A DNA stretch of 64,000 nt from Rhodobacterales bacterium HKCCE3408. Its GTDB lineage: Bacteria > Pseudomonadota > Alphaproteobacteria > Rhodobacterales > Rhodobacteraceae. Below are positions 28,589-37,609 of the stretch, piece by piece (the first letter of the stretch is position 1; the number at the start of each line of letters is the position of its first letter). A program made the translations under genes and the position numbers. The notes beneath the pieces were generated by a model. It was not told the origin of the DNA. It saw nothing but the letters and a program-made list of their open reading frames with translations, and made no database searches. The DNA is taken from NCBI GenBank assembly GCA_015689705.1, contig WVSN01000003.1, forward strand, positions 186,001 to 250,000. Direction: 5' to 3'.

Positions 28589-28616
28589 ATACATCATTCC
28601 AATCGATCCTTTGTAT
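28589..28616. promoter_or_regulatory. Dyad between cupin and LysR genes
   Basis: ATACA at 28589-28593 and TGTAT at 28612-28616 form an inverted repeat with 18 bases between, and ATCGAT sits near the centre at 28602-28607. The position, 17 bp before the LysR start and 43 bp before the cupin start, is typical for a LysR binding site. Confidence 0.4.
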
Positions 28617-28632
28617 GAGTATCATCCATGGC

Positions 28633-29571
28633 ATGAATTTCAAAACGCTCGACCTCAATCTCCTCCGCGTGCTCGACGCGCTTCTGTCCGAAGGCTCGGT
28701 CACGCGCGCCGGTGAGAAGATCGGCCTGTCGCAGCCAGCCGTCTCGGCCGCGCTGGCGCGGCTGCGCTCGGCGCTTGGCGATCCGCTTCTGGTGCGGCAG
28801 GGGCAGGGGCTGGTGCCGACCGACTATGCGCGGTCGATCGCGCCCGAACTCCGCCGCGCGCTCGACGGTATCTCCACGCTTCTCGCCGGCCCGGCGAGTT
28901 ATGACCCCGCCAAGGGGACCGAAACGTTTCGGCTATCCGGTTCGGACTTCTTTGCCGAGCTTTTGATGCCCGAGCTTGCCCACCGGATCGGGACCGAGGC
29001 ACCTGGCGTGCGCGTCCAGCTCGTCGACCTGGTGCCGCAGGATTACGTCAGTTCGCTGGAGCGCTACGACGCCGATCTCCTGCTCATCCCGTCCACTGAC
29101 TTCCCGGACTGGATCGACAGCCAGCCGCTCTTCCGCTCGACCTTTCGCGTCATCGCCCGGTCCGGGCACCCGGCTCTGCCGGGGCGGGGCGGGCAGATCG
29201 ACCTCGATACGTTCTGCGCGCTGCCGCATGTCCTGTTCAGCCCGGAAGGCCGGCTTGCCTCCATCGGGGATGACGCGCTGACGAAGCTCGGCCGGTCGCG
29301 CAAGGTGACGATGACGCTCGCGACGTTCTACGGCGTCGCGCGGGCGGTGGCGGCAAGCGATGCGATCGCGCTCGTGCCGGGCCAGTTTGCCGAGGCGCTC
29401 GCGCCGGTGATCGGGCTGAACCACTATGCCGCGCCCTTGCCCGTGACAGTGCCCGTCATCACCATGGCCTGGCACCGGCGGTCATCGAACGATCCGGCGC
29501 ATCAATGGTTGCGGGGCCTTGTCGCGGGTATCCTGACGCCGCTGAATGCCCGCGAGGCGCCGCTGCCCTGA
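28633..29571 (+). CDS. LysR-family transcriptional regulator
   Basis: 312-residue regulator. It begins MNFKTLDLNLLRVLDALLSEGSVTR, the usual start of NodD/NocR-like LysR proteins, with the winged HTH in residues 8-65 (RAGEKIGLSQPAVSAALARLR) and a co-inducer domain from about residue 90. An upstream ATG at 28615 lies within a dyad and is judged less likely. The ligand is unknown. The divergent cupin gene is the probable target. The regulator gene is followed by an unrelated oxygenase gene after 63 bp. Confidence 0.9.
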   Translation: MNFKTLDLNLLRVLDALLSEGSVTRAGEKIGLSQPAVSAALARLRSALGDPLLVRQGQGLVPTDYARSIAPELRRALDGISTLLAGPASYDPAKGTETFRLSGSDFFAELLMPELAHRIGTEAPGVRVQLVDLVPQDYVSSLERYDADLLLIPSTDFPDWIDSQPLFRSTFRVIARSGHPALPGRGGQIDLDTFCALPHVLFSPEGRLASIGDDALTKLGRSRKVTMTLATFYGVARAVAASDAIALVPGQFAEALAPVIGLNHYAAPLPVTVPVITMAWHRRSSNDPAHQWLRGLVAGILTPLNAREAPLP

Positions 29572-29634
29572 CACCCGAGGCTTGCGGCGTTCGGGATTTC
29601 AGCCTAGCCGGTCGCCACCCCGCCCGAGGACCCC

Positions 29635-30447
29635 ATGGCCCGCCCCGCCTACGAAGAGACCGTGTTTCGCCTCGCCGCCTGGGATTTTGCCTGGGATATC
29701 GAACGGTCGCTCGAATTCGCACTGTTCCGGACCTATGCCGTGCCGTCGATCTCGGGCCTTCTGGCCAAGACGGGCGAGTTCGAGCGGCGGCCGCGCAAGC
29801 GTTACGACGATACCGAGCTGATCCTGTCGGAGATGGTCGAGCATGGGATCGACAGCGCGCGGGGTCAGGCGGCGCTTGACCGGATGAACGCCATGCACGG
29901 CGCCTACCGGATCGCGAATTCGGACATGCTGTATGTTCTCTCGACCTTCGTCTTCGAGCCGATCCGCTGGCTCGACCGTTTCGGCTGGCGCAGGCTGACC
30001 GAGGCCGAGCGCGACGACATCTTCGCCTATTACAGGGCGCTTGGCGCGCGGATGGGCATCGCGGATCTGCCGGAAAGCCGCGCCGCCTTCGACGCGTTCA
30101 ATCGTGCCTACGAGGCGGAGCATTTCCGCTTTGCCGACAGCAACGCCCGGATCGCGCAGGCCACGATGGACCTGATGCTCGGCTTCTACGCGCCCCGCGT
30201 GCTCTGGCCGCTCGGCCGGCCCGTGATGCGGGCGATGATGGACCCGCCGCTTCTGGCCGCGATGGGGCTGAAACCGGCGCCGGGCTGGCTGGTCGCGCTG
30301 GTTCACGGCGGTCTCGGGCTGCGGGCGCGTGCGCTGCGCGTCCTGCCGAAACGCCGCAGACCGCATCTTCTGACGAGAGTCCGCCGGCCGAGCTATCCCG
30401 GCGGGTACGCAATCGCCGATCTGGGCACCTTTCCGGACCGGTCCTAG
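29635..30447 (+). CDS. Oxygenase MpaB / DUF2236 family protein
   Basis: 270-residue helical protein of the MpaB/rubber-oxygenase (DUF2236) family. It shows FEFALFRTYAVPSISGLLAKTGEF at the start, then the RMNAMHGAYRIANSDMLYVLSTFVFEPIRW block, where the histidine of MHG and nearby basic residues are expected around a b-type haem, and a late FRFADSNARIAQATM segment. Known relatives cleave isoprenoid chains oxidatively, but most bacterial members are uncharacterised. A GAGGA ribosome binding site lies upstream. It starts 63 bp after the LysR gene and 58 bp before the patatin gene, so a transcript joining them is possible. Confidence 0.85.
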   Translation: MARPAYEETVFRLAAWDFAWDIERSLEFALFRTYAVPSISGLLAKTGEFERRPRKRYDDTELILSEMVEHGIDSARGQAALDRMNAMHGAYRIANSDMLYVLSTFVFEPIRWLDRFGWRRLTEAERDDIFAYYRALGARMGIADLPESRAAFDAFNRAYEAEHFRFADSNARIAQATMDLMLGFYAPRVLWPLGRPVMRAMMDPPLLAAMGLKPAPGWLVALVHGGLGLRARALRVLPKRRRPHLLTRVRRPSYPGGYAIADLGTFPDRS

Positions 30448-30505
30448 CCGGCCCTCGGCAAATCTGGTTTCCTCGGTCCCGGGCGATCCGATGACGAGGT
30501 GACCG

Positions 30506-31393
30506 ATGCAGGCGAAGCGCAAGGTGGGACTGGCGCTCGGCTATGGCGGCGCGCGGGGATGGGCGCATATCGGCGTGATCGAGGCGCTGAGCGAGCTTGG
30601 CGTGGAGGTCGAAATCGTCACCGGGAGTTCGGTCGGCGCCATCGTCGGCGCGGCCCATGCTGCCGGACGGCTGGCCGAATTGCGCGACTGGGCGCTGTCG
30701 CTGACGCAGGCCGGGTTCCTTCAGCTCGTCGACATCCGGCCGTTTTCCGGCGGGTTCGTGCGCGGCGCGGGAATCGAACAGGTGATGACCCAGATCGGCG
30801 TCGAGGGCCTGATCGAGGACCTGCCGATCCCCTTCACCGCCGTTGCCACGGATCTGGAGACCGGGCGGGAGGTGTGGCTGCGCGACGGGCCGATCCTGCC
30901 GGCCGTCCGCGCCTCGTCGGCCATTCCCGGGCTCCTGGCGCCGCAACAGCTTGGCGGTCGCTGGCTGGTGGATGGGGCCGTGACCAATCCCGTCCCGGTC
31001 ACGGTGGCCCGCGCGACGGGGGCCGACATCGTCATTTCGGTCAATCCGAATGCCCGACGCCGCGCGGTCCATTGGGAACCGGTCGAGACGGTGTCGGTCT
31101 GGCAGCAGGTGACGGCCTTCCTGCCGGAAAGCGTCCGGCCCGAAACGGGGGAAGGGCAGGTCGCGACCCCGCAGGGCGTGGCCGTGGCGAGTGCCGCGAT
31201 CGACATCATGACCGAATATCTTCGGCGCACGCGCATGGCCGCGGACCCCGCCGATCTGGAACTCGAGGTCGAGCTGTTCGACATGTCCTTCGTGGAATTC
31301 CACGGCGCGAAACGGGCGATCGAGGCTGGCCGGGACATCGTGGCCGAAAATGCCGGGCGCATCCGGGAGATGTGCGGTCTCGACGGTTCCTGA
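30506..31393 (+). CDS. Patatin-like phospholipase, RssA type
   Basis: 295-residue serine lipid acyl hydrolase. Oxyanion motif GYGGARGWAH starts at residue 12, the nucleophile is S42 in G40-S-S42-V-G, and the dyad aspartate is D156 in VDGAVTNP (DGA instead of the more usual DGG). The length and absence of extra domains match RssA/NTE-like bacterial patatins that act on membrane lipids from the cytoplasm. GAGGTGA upstream supports ATG 30506. Its stop codon lies in a hairpin that also contains the stop of the convergent P450 gene. Confidence 0.9.
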   Translation: MQAKRKVGLALGYGGARGWAHIGVIEALSELGVEVEIVTGSSVGAIVGAAHAAGRLAELRDWALSLTQAGFLQLVDIRPFSGGFVRGAGIEQVMTQIGVEGLIEDLPIPFTAVATDLETGREVWLRDGPILPAVRASSAIPGLLAPQQLGGRWLVDGAVTNPVPVTVARATGADIVISVNPNARRRAVHWEPVETVSVWQQVTAFLPESVRPETGEGQVATPQGVAVASAAIDIMTEYLRRTRMAADPADLELEVELFDMSFVEFHGAKRAIEAGRDIVAENAGRIREMCGLDGS

Positions 31394-31404
31394 CCCTGTT
31401 CAGG
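31389..31404. terminator. Hairpin joining two convergent stop codons
   Basis: CCTGA at 31389-31393 pairs with TCAGG at 31400-31404 around a 6-base loop. The TGA of the patatin gene is in one arm and the TGA of the P450 gene, read on the minus strand, is in the other. The stem is short and there is no T tract, so a strong terminator is unlikely. Confidence 0.3.
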
Positions 31405-32590
31405 TCGTCACGCGCAGGCTTTCGAGCCCGTGGAAATGGTAGATGTCGGCGTAGCGCGGCGTGGCGTCGAGCCTCAGGCCCGGGCAGCGGGCGAAAAGCC
31501 GGTCGAGCGCGATCCTCAGTTCCAGCCGGGCCAGCGGCGCGCCGACGCAGAAATGCAGCCCGGCGCCGAAGGCGACATGGGTCGCGGCCGCGCGGCCCGG
31601 GTCGAATGTGTCGGGATCGGTATTGGCCGCGCCGTCGCGACCCGCAGATGCGAGAAGGAGACCGACCTCATCGCCGCGATGGAAGGTATGGCCGAAGACC
31701 TCGACCGTCTCGTATGCTGTGCGGGTAAAAAGATGCAGCGGCGGATCGGTCCGCAGAATTTCTTCTACAAGAGTTTCCGTATCAGCGCCGGGCCGTGCGC
31801 CGGTCTCCAGAAGCAGCTTCACGCCGTTGCCGAGCGTGTGGACCGTCGCCTCATGCCCGGCGTTGAGCAGCAGGATGCAGGTGGTGATGAGCTCGTCGGT
31901 CGTCAGCCGCTCGCCCTCGGCCTCGGCGGCGATGAGGCTCGAGATCAGGTCGTCGCGAGGGTCGCTGCGGCGGCGGGCAACGTAGCCGCGCAGGAAGTCG
32001 GAGAAGCCGGATGCGGCGGCGGATGCGGCGTCCTCGTCGGCCCGGGTCCGGCCGGCCATGTACATCCGCACCATCGCGTTCGACCAGTCGAGAAGCTGCT
32101 CGCCCATGTCGTCCGGGACACCGAGCAGCCGGGCGATGACCGTGACGGGCAGGGGCCGGGCATAGGCCGGCAGGAGATCGAACGGACCGGACGGAAAGCG
32201 GTCGATCAGGTCGTCGCACAGCGCCTCGATCTCGGGCGCCAGCGCAGCGATCCGCCGCGAGGTGAAGGCCCGCAGCACGAGGCCGCGCAGGCGCGTGTGG
32301 CGCGGCGGTTCCAGTTCGAGCATGGAATGCGCCTCGACCGCGTAGAACGGCTCCAGGTGCGGCGGGACGGCAATCGGCGTGACCGGCTCGCGCCCGAAAC
32401 GCCGGTCCCGCAGGAGCGCGCTGACCGCTTCGTGCGTCGTCGCCATGGGCATCCGGTATTCGTCCCAGAACACCAGCGGCCCGGCAGCGCGGGCGCGGGC
32501 GTAGAACGGGTAGGGGTCCTGGACGAAGTCCGGATCGGTGGGGGATTGGCTGAGGCGCTCCATGGCCCGGGCTTCGCGCGCCCGGGCCAT
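31400..32590 (-). CDS. Cytochrome P450
   Basis: 396-residue soluble bacterial class I P450 that inserts oxygen into a small organic substrate with electrons from a ferredoxin. Visible elements are the I-helix GHEATVHTLGNG, the K-helix ExxR in EEILRTDPP, and the haem loop FGAGLHFCVGAPLARLEL with C348 as thiolate ligand. The I-helix threonine/acid pair is partly changed from the usual GxD/ET, as in several CYP107/CYP-like members. The start is uncertain: ATG 32590 lies 11 bp from the TRAP permease stop and ATG 32563 gives a more typical MERLSQSP start; neither has a clear ribosome binding site. No ferredoxin partner is adjacent. Confidence 0.93.
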   Translation of the reverse strand: MARAREARAMERLSQSPTDPDFVQDPYPFYARARAAGPLVFWDEYRMPMATTHEAVSALLRDRRFGREPVTPIAVPPHLEPFYAVEAHSMLELEPPRHTRLRGLVLRAFTSRRIAALAPEIEALCDDLIDRFPSGPFDLLPAYARPLPVTVIARLLGVPDDMGEQLLDWSNAMVRMYMAGRTRADEDAASAAASGFSDFLRGYVARRRSDPRDDLISSLIAAEAEGERLTTDELITTCILLLNAGHEATVHTLGNGVKLLLETGARPGADTETLVEEILRTDPPLHLFTRTAYETVEVFGHTFHRGDEVGLLLASAGRDGAANTDPDTFDPGRAAATHVAFGAGLHFCVGAPLARLELRIALDRLFARCPGLRLDATPRYADIYHFHGLESLRVTT

Positions 32591-32601
32591 GGCGTCAAGC
32601 G

Positions 32602-34923
32602 TCAGTCGGCGCCGCGCACCGGGATCGATGCGCCGGGCGACGGCCGGAATGTGCGCTGGATCAGCCAGACCGCCGCGGCGATGCCGACCCCGGCCAGGTC
32701 GGTCCAGATCCCGCCTTCGATCATGCAGAGCGCGGCGATGATCAGGATGGCCCGCAGGTACCAGACCGCGCGGCCGCCCATGAACCAGCCCTGTATGCCG
32801 GCCGAGAGCAGGAACACCCCGAAGGTCGCGGTGATGCCGGCCCGGACGATGTTGTACCAGTGCGCCGGTTCGTGGACGAGCTCGCCCGCCAGCTCCGTGA
32901 TCTCAGCGCCCTGCATCAGCAGGTTGCCGTTGTAGAAGAACATGAACGGCACGATGAAGGCGGCGATGCCGATCCGGAAGCTGTCGACGGAGGTCTCCAT
33001 CGCGTTCGCCCCGGATATCCCCGCCGCCGCGTAACTCGCCAGCGCCACGGGTGGCGTGATTGCCGAGACGACGGCGAAGTAGAAGACGAAGAAATGCGCC
33101 GTCAGCTGCGGGATGCCGAGGTTCACGAGGCCCGGCGCCACGACCGAGGCCGCGACGGCATAGGCTGCTGTCGTGGGCATCCCCATCCCGAGCAGGATCG
33201 CGATGCACATGGCGAAGAACAGCGCGAGCAGCTGCGAGGTCGCCGCGAGATCGAGCAGCAGGGACGAGAAGCGCGCGCCGACGCCGGTCAGGCTGATGAC
33301 GCCGACGATGATACCGGCGCAGGCGCAGACCGCGATGATCTGGATCGACATGACGCCGGCCAGTTCGAAGGCCTTCACGATGGATCGTGGGCCCATCCTG
33401 TAGGGTGTCAGCCACGAGACGACCGCGGCCGAGAGCGTGGCGTATGTGCCCGCCCGGATGACCGAATAGCCCATGAACAGCGCCGCGATCAGGATGATGA
33501 TCGGCAGGAACAGGAACACCCGCCGCGCCATGTCGCGGAACTTCGGCAGCTCGTCCTCGCGCATGCCCCGCATCCCGAGCTTCGCGGCCTCGAAATCGAC
33601 CATGAAGTAGACCGAGGCGAAGTAGAGGATTGCCGGGATGATCGCGGCGATGGCGATCTCGGTGTAGGGGATGCCGGTGATCTCGGCCATAATGAAGGCG
33701 CCGGCGCCCATGATCGGCGGCATGATCTGCCCGCCGGTCGAGGCCGCGGCCTCGACCGCGCCCGCCGTCTTGGGCTTGTAGCCGACCTTCTTCATCAGCG
33801 GGATGGTGAGCGAGCCGGTCGCCACCACGTTGCCGGCGCTGGTGCCGTTGATCATCCCCATCAGGCCCGAGGCGAAGATCGCGACCTTGGCCGGGCCGCC
33901 GCGCGCGCGGCCGGCGGCGGCGAAGGCGAAGTTCACGAAGTAATCGCCCACTTTCGAGGCCTGCAGGAAGGCCGCGAAGATGATGAACAGGATGATGTAG
34001 GTCGAGGAGACCGCCGTCGTCGGCCCGAGGATACCGGCATCCGAATATACGTGGCCGAAGAACCGCTGCCAGGAATAGGGCCGGTCGACGGCGAGGATGC
34101 CGGGCAGCAGGTGGGCGCAGAAGACGTAGGCCAGGAAGACCCCGGTGATGACCACGAGCGCGAGGCCCGCGACGCGGCGCGTCAGCTCGAGAATCATCGC
34201 CGAGCCGGCCGTGGCCGCGAAGGCGATGCCAACTGGCACGAAAGGCGTGCCGACGGAGTTGCGGGCCGCGGTGCCGTAGATCGGGATGAGGTAGAGCGCG
34301 ACCACGACCGCCGAGGCGGCGAGAACCACGTCGGCGGTGGCGAAGCCGGACCGGCGCTTGCGCTCGAACCAGCCGAGCACGATGCCGCCGCCCGACGAGA
34401 TCAGGAGCGGCACCCCGAACCACCAGAATTCACGGGCGTAGAATTCCATCCCTGGCTGCGCCGAGGCCCAGGTCACCAGCCCGCCGAATTCCGGCAGCGT
34501 GCCCGAATTGATCAGACCGGCGAACTGGATCGCCGTCCAGCCTGCGATGGCGGCCGGGATCAGCAGGAGAAAGCCCACGATCGACAGCAGCCGGGTCTCG
34601 CGTTCGTCATCGTCCCCCGGGAAGCTTCGCGCGGCGAACATCAGGAAGCCGAGCGCCAGCGCGCCGGCGATGTGCACGATCCGGAAATTCCAGGTCTCCA
34701 TCGGGAATTGCGGCAGGAACGACAGCTCGATTCCCGTGAGATTCTCGATCGACAGGCCGTTCAGCGCGGCCATGTGGAAGGCGGCATAGAGCGTCGCGAG
34801 CGCGGCGATGAAGATGTAGCCGCCGCCCTCGAAGAGCCTCCGGTTGCCTTCGACCGGTTCCTCGTCGACGCCTTCGGCCATGACGGGCCCTTCGAGCGCC
34901 TCGTCTCTGCTGGTATCGGTCAT
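32602..34923 (-). CDS. TRAP transporter fused permease (TAXI type, DctQM fusion)
   Basis: 773-residue sodium-driven importer subunit in which the small 4-span DctQ-like domain (roughly residues 30-250) is fused to the large DctM-like domain with 12 or more spans. The large domain shows GLMGMINGTSAGNVVATGSLTIPLMKK and PPIMGAGAFIMAEITGIPY near the substrate path, and LGMGMPTTAAYAV in the second half. Fused permeases of this size work with TAXI binding proteins, and one is encoded 1.5 kb upstream on the same strand. The P450 follows 11 bp downstream and could be co-transcribed. The transported compound is unknown, probably an organic acid or amino acid. Confidence 0.92.
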   Translation of the reverse strand: MTDTSRDEALEGPVMAEGVDEEPVEGNRRLFEGGGYIFIAALATLYAAFHMAALNGLSIENLTGIELSFLPQFPMETWNFRIVHIAGALALGFLMFAARSFPGDDDERETRLLSIVGFLLLIPAAIAGWTAIQFAGLINSGTLPEFGGLVTWASAQPGMEFYAREFWWFGVPLLISSGGGIVLGWFERKRRSGFATADVVLAASAVVVALYLIPIYGTAARNSVGTPFVPVGIAFAATAGSAMILELTRRVAGLALVVITGVFLAYVFCAHLLPGILAVDRPYSWQRFFGHVYSDAGILGPTTAVSSTYIILFIIFAAFLQASKVGDYFVNFAFAAAGRARGGPAKVAIFASGLMGMINGTSAGNVVATGSLTIPLMKKVGYKPKTAGAVEAAASTGGQIMPPIMGAGAFIMAEITGIPYTEIAIAAIIPAILYFASVYFMVDFEAAKLGMRGMREDELPKFRDMARRVFLFLPIIILIAALFMGYSVIRAGTYATLSAAVVSWLTPYRMGPRSIVKAFELAGVMSIQIIAVCACAGIIVGVISLTGVGARFSSLLLDLAATSQLLALFFAMCIAILLGMGMPTTAAYAVAASVVAPGLVNLGIPQLTAHFFVFYFAVVSAITPPVALASYAAAGISGANAMETSVDSFRIGIAAFIVPFMFFYNGNLLMQGAEITELAGELVHEPAHWYNIVRAGITATFGVFLLSAGIQGWFMGGRAVWYLRAILIIAALCMIEGGIWTDLAGVGIAAAVWLIQRTFRPSPGASIPVRGAD

Positions 34924-35090
34924 CAGGTCTGTCCCCCCTGCGTGAAGCCCGGCCGGATCTGCCGCCGGTTCCGGGCATCCCTTGATATCATGGCTTGGCG
35001 CTCCGCCAATCCGCTGGCGCCGGCGCGGCCTTCCGCGCTAGGCTCCGCCCGACGGACGGCAGAGCCGTTCATCTGGCTGGAGGAGCAGAA

Positions 35091-36332
35091 ATGAAGTTCA
35101 ATTCCGTCACCCTGGCATCGGCGGCCGCGTTCGGCCTTCTGGCCGTTCCCGCGGCGGCGCAGGACGCCGAGATCTGCGCGGGTCTGGGACCGGCGCAGTG
35201 GATCGCGGGCGACGAAGCGGGCTCGGACGTCTCGACCGCGGGCGGGCCGCTCGACATGACCGGGCTCTCGGTGCCGCCGGGCGGTAACGTGGTCCGCGCC
35301 TTCAGCGTCTCGGCGCAGGGCGATGTCCGGGTCGAGGCGATGCCGACGCCGGGCGGCGACACCGTGCTGGAGCTGTATTCCGCCGATGGTGCGCTCGTCC
35401 TGACGGATGACGATTCGGGTGGCAATTTCGCCTCCCGCGCCGAGGCGGCGCTCGATCCCGGCACCTACTGCCTGCTTACCCGCAGCTTCGGCGGCGGCGC
35501 GGTCGATGCCTCGATCCGCGTGGCGCGGCCGGAATTCGATGCGCTGACCCCGGGTCTCGGCGGCGGCAGCGGCTTCTTCGCGGGCGTCGAGGCCTGCACG
35601 GCGGAGACGCCGGCCACGGCGCTCGGCCAGGGGCCGGTCGACGCGATGCTCGGTCAGGGCGGTGTGACGGCGACGAACTCGGTGGCCGCGACGCCCTATT
35701 ACCGCTTCACGCTGTCCAGCCCGCAACCGATCAGCATCCGGGCCGAAAACGAATGGGCCGATCCCTACATCTACGTCTTCGACGGGCAGGGCGCGCTGAT
35801 CGCCGAGAATGACGACTACGACAGCCTCAACAGCCGGATCGACTTCACCGACCCGCTGCCGGCCGGGGATTACTGCGTCGGCATGCGCGCGCTCAGCGAC
35901 CAGAACGAGCCGGTGACGATCAGCGTCAGAGGTTACGACCCGCAGGCCGCGATGATGGAGATGTATGCCAGCGGCGAGGCCAGCCCGCCGCCGGGTTCGG
36001 GCTACCCGGTCACGGCGCTCGGGATGCTGCAGACCCGGCTGGTGATGGACCAGCCGGTCGGCTCCGATGCGGTCTGGTACAGCTTCGACGTCCCGGAGGG
36101 CGGTCTCGTCCTGATCGACGCCATCGGGATCACCGACGCTGATCCGGTCATCCGTCTGTTCGACAGCGTCGGGCGCATGGTCGGCTTCAACGACGACTCG
36201 AACGGCACGCTCGACAGCCAGCTGTCCAGCCGCGTCGGCCCCGGAACCTACATGCTTGGCGTGACCCAGTATTCCAGCGGGTATCGCGGCGTGATCCGGG
36301 TCACGATCGAACGCTACGTGCCGGCGCGCTAG
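35091..36332 (+). CDS. Exported protein with pre-peptidase C-terminal (PPC)-like repeats
   Basis: 413 residues with a clear signal peptide (MKFNSVTLASAAAFGLLAVPAAAQ). The mature part repeats a beta-sandwich pattern of about 100-120 residues, seen as LELYSADGALVLTDDDSGG, IYVFDGQGALIAENDDY and IRLFDSVGRMVGFNDDSNG. This hydrophobic-strand plus acidic-loop motif is typical of PPC domains that accompany secreted proteases. No protease domain is present. The acidic D/N loops may bind calcium. The ribosome binding site GGAGGA is at 35079-35084. It is transcribed against its neighbours, lying between the TRAP permease and its TAXI binding protein. Function unknown. Confidence 0.8.
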   Translation: MKFNSVTLASAAAFGLLAVPAAAQDAEICAGLGPAQWIAGDEAGSDVSTAGGPLDMTGLSVPPGGNVVRAFSVSAQGDVRVEAMPTPGGDTVLELYSADGALVLTDDDSGGNFASRAEAALDPGTYCLLTRSFGGGAVDASIRVARPEFDALTPGLGGGSGFFAGVEACTAETPATALGQGPVDAMLGQGGVTATNSVAATPYYRFTLSSPQPISIRAENEWADPYIYVFDGQGALIAENDDYDSLNSRIDFTDPLPAGDYCVGMRALSDQNEPVTISVRGYDPQAAMMEMYASGEASPPPGSGYPVTALGMLQTRLVMDQPVGSDAVWYSFDVPEGGLVLIDAIGITDADPVIRLFDSVGRMVGFNDDSNGTLDSQLSSRVGPGTYMLGVTQYSSGYRGVIRVTIERYVPAR

Positions 36333-36349
36333 CCCCGGCTGAGCGGGGT

Positions 36350-36377
36350 CGCCCGGATACCGGGCGGCGCCCTTTTT
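36350..36377 (+). terminator. Rho-independent terminator of the PPC gene
   Basis: CGCCCGG at 36350-36356 and CCGGGCG at 36360-36366 form a 7-bp stem with a 3-base loop, followed by GCGCC and TTTTT at 36373-36377. A smaller CCCCG/CGGGG hairpin precedes it. It separates the convergent PPC and TAXI genes. Confidence 0.6.
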
Positions 36378-36404
36378 CCTGGTCGTGAACATCGACCTGT
36401 CGGC

Positions 36405-37400
36405 TCACATGGCCGAGTAGATCATTTCGTCGGAGATGGTCGCGCCGGCATTCTCGTTGAACCAGCGAGCCGCGCCCGGATGCCACATCATGACGTTGTT
36501 CTTGTCCCAGTTCTCGGGCAGCGTCTCGGAGGCGGCGCGGTGGATGTTCACCATCCGCTCGTTGTCCGACATGATCACGTCGACCACGGCGTAGACGAAG
36601 CTTTCCGGCAGATCGCAGTTGGCGATCGCGAAGTTCCACATCGCGACCGAACGGGCCGGAGCCTCGAGCGTGGTGTAGGTGCCGGCATCGATCGCGAAGT
36701 CCGAGACCGGGAAGGACGACAGGATCGTGGCCTGCTCTTCCTCGGTGAACTCGATGATGTTGATGTCGGTCTGCACTTCAAGCTGGCTGACCGCCGGGAC
36801 CGGAACGCCAGCCGCGAAGGCGATGACGTCCAGCAGGCCGTCCTGCAGTTGGCTGCCGAGGTCGTCCCAACCGCCGTTGCGGCGCTCGAACTCGACGCCC
36901 AGGGCTTCCATCATCTGCGGGAAGTAGGTGTCCGAGGTCGAACCCGCGGGGCCGAAGCCGATCCGCGCGCCGGCCGGGATCTCGGAGATCGAGGTGATGC
37001 CCGAGGAGGACAGCGTCGTCACCGAGAACGGCGTCTGGTACATCGGGAACATCGCGCAGGCGCCCGTCATCTGCAGGCCGGGCGCGATCGGGTTGGTGCC
37101 GGCGATCGACTCGGCGGCGGGGCCCATCGTGGTCATGCCGAACTGCGCTTCGCCGGTATGGACGAGCGCCATGTTCTGCATCGGGCCGCCGGTGACTTCG
37201 GCGCCGCCGGACAGGCCGAGCTCTTCTGCGACGAGGTTGGCCCAACCCGAGCCGTAGGCGAAGAAGGTGCCGCCCTGGCTGGCGGTGCCGACCGTGAAGC
37301 TGGCCGGCCAGCCCTCGCGATCCTCGTGGGCATCGGCGAGTGCGGACATCGGAACGAGTGCGGCGACCGCAGCGGTCGCAGCGAATTTGGTCATCGACAT
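36405..37400 (-). CDS. TRAP transporter solute-binding protein, TAXI family
   Basis: 331-residue periplasmic binding protein. A signal peptide ends near ALADAHE. The mature domain has the TAXI blocks FTVGTASQGGTFFAYGSGWANLV, GAEVTGGPMQNMALVHTGEAQFGMT and RIGFGPAGSTSDTYFPQ. It delivers its ligand to the fused permease at 32602. The start is supported by GGGAGG six bases upstream of ATG 37400. It lies 209 bp downstream of dctD on the same strand, a gap where a regulated promoter would be expected. I found no convincing sigma54 promoter there. Confidence 0.93.
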   Translation of the reverse strand: MSMTKFAATAAVAALVPMSALADAHEDREGWPASFTVGTASQGGTFFAYGSGWANLVAEELGLSGGAEVTGGPMQNMALVHTGEAQFGMTTMGPAAESIAGTNPIAPGLQMTGACAMFPMYQTPFSVTTLSSSGITSISEIPAGARIGFGPAGSTSDTYFPQMMEALGVEFERRNGGWDDLGSQLQDGLLDVIAFAAGVPVPAVSQLEVQTDINIIEFTEEEQATILSSFPVSDFAIDAGTYTTLEAPARSVAMWNFAIANCDLPESFVYAVVDVIMSDNERMVNIHRAASETLPENWDKNNVMMWHPGAARWFNENAGATISDEMIYSAM

Positions 37401-37609
37401 TGAATGCCTCCCATTGCAGCCGCGGTGTTAGCGCGGCAAGACCCCGCAGGCGGCTCCCTCCGCCCGCGGACATCACGGGTCACGCGATGTTGCCTGTCGT
37501 TGTGGAACGTTTTCGTCGCACCGCAAGCGTCCGTGAGCGCAAACATGGCCGCGGCCCGGCGCTCATTCGGAATTTGTGTCGGATCGTGCCGATCGGGGCG
37601 GGTGGCGTG

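Noticed and set aside
37401-37609. Sigma54 promoter before the TAXI binding-protein gene
   Set aside because: I looked for GG-N10-GC in the right orientation; the nearest candidates lack the essential GG or have wrong spacing.
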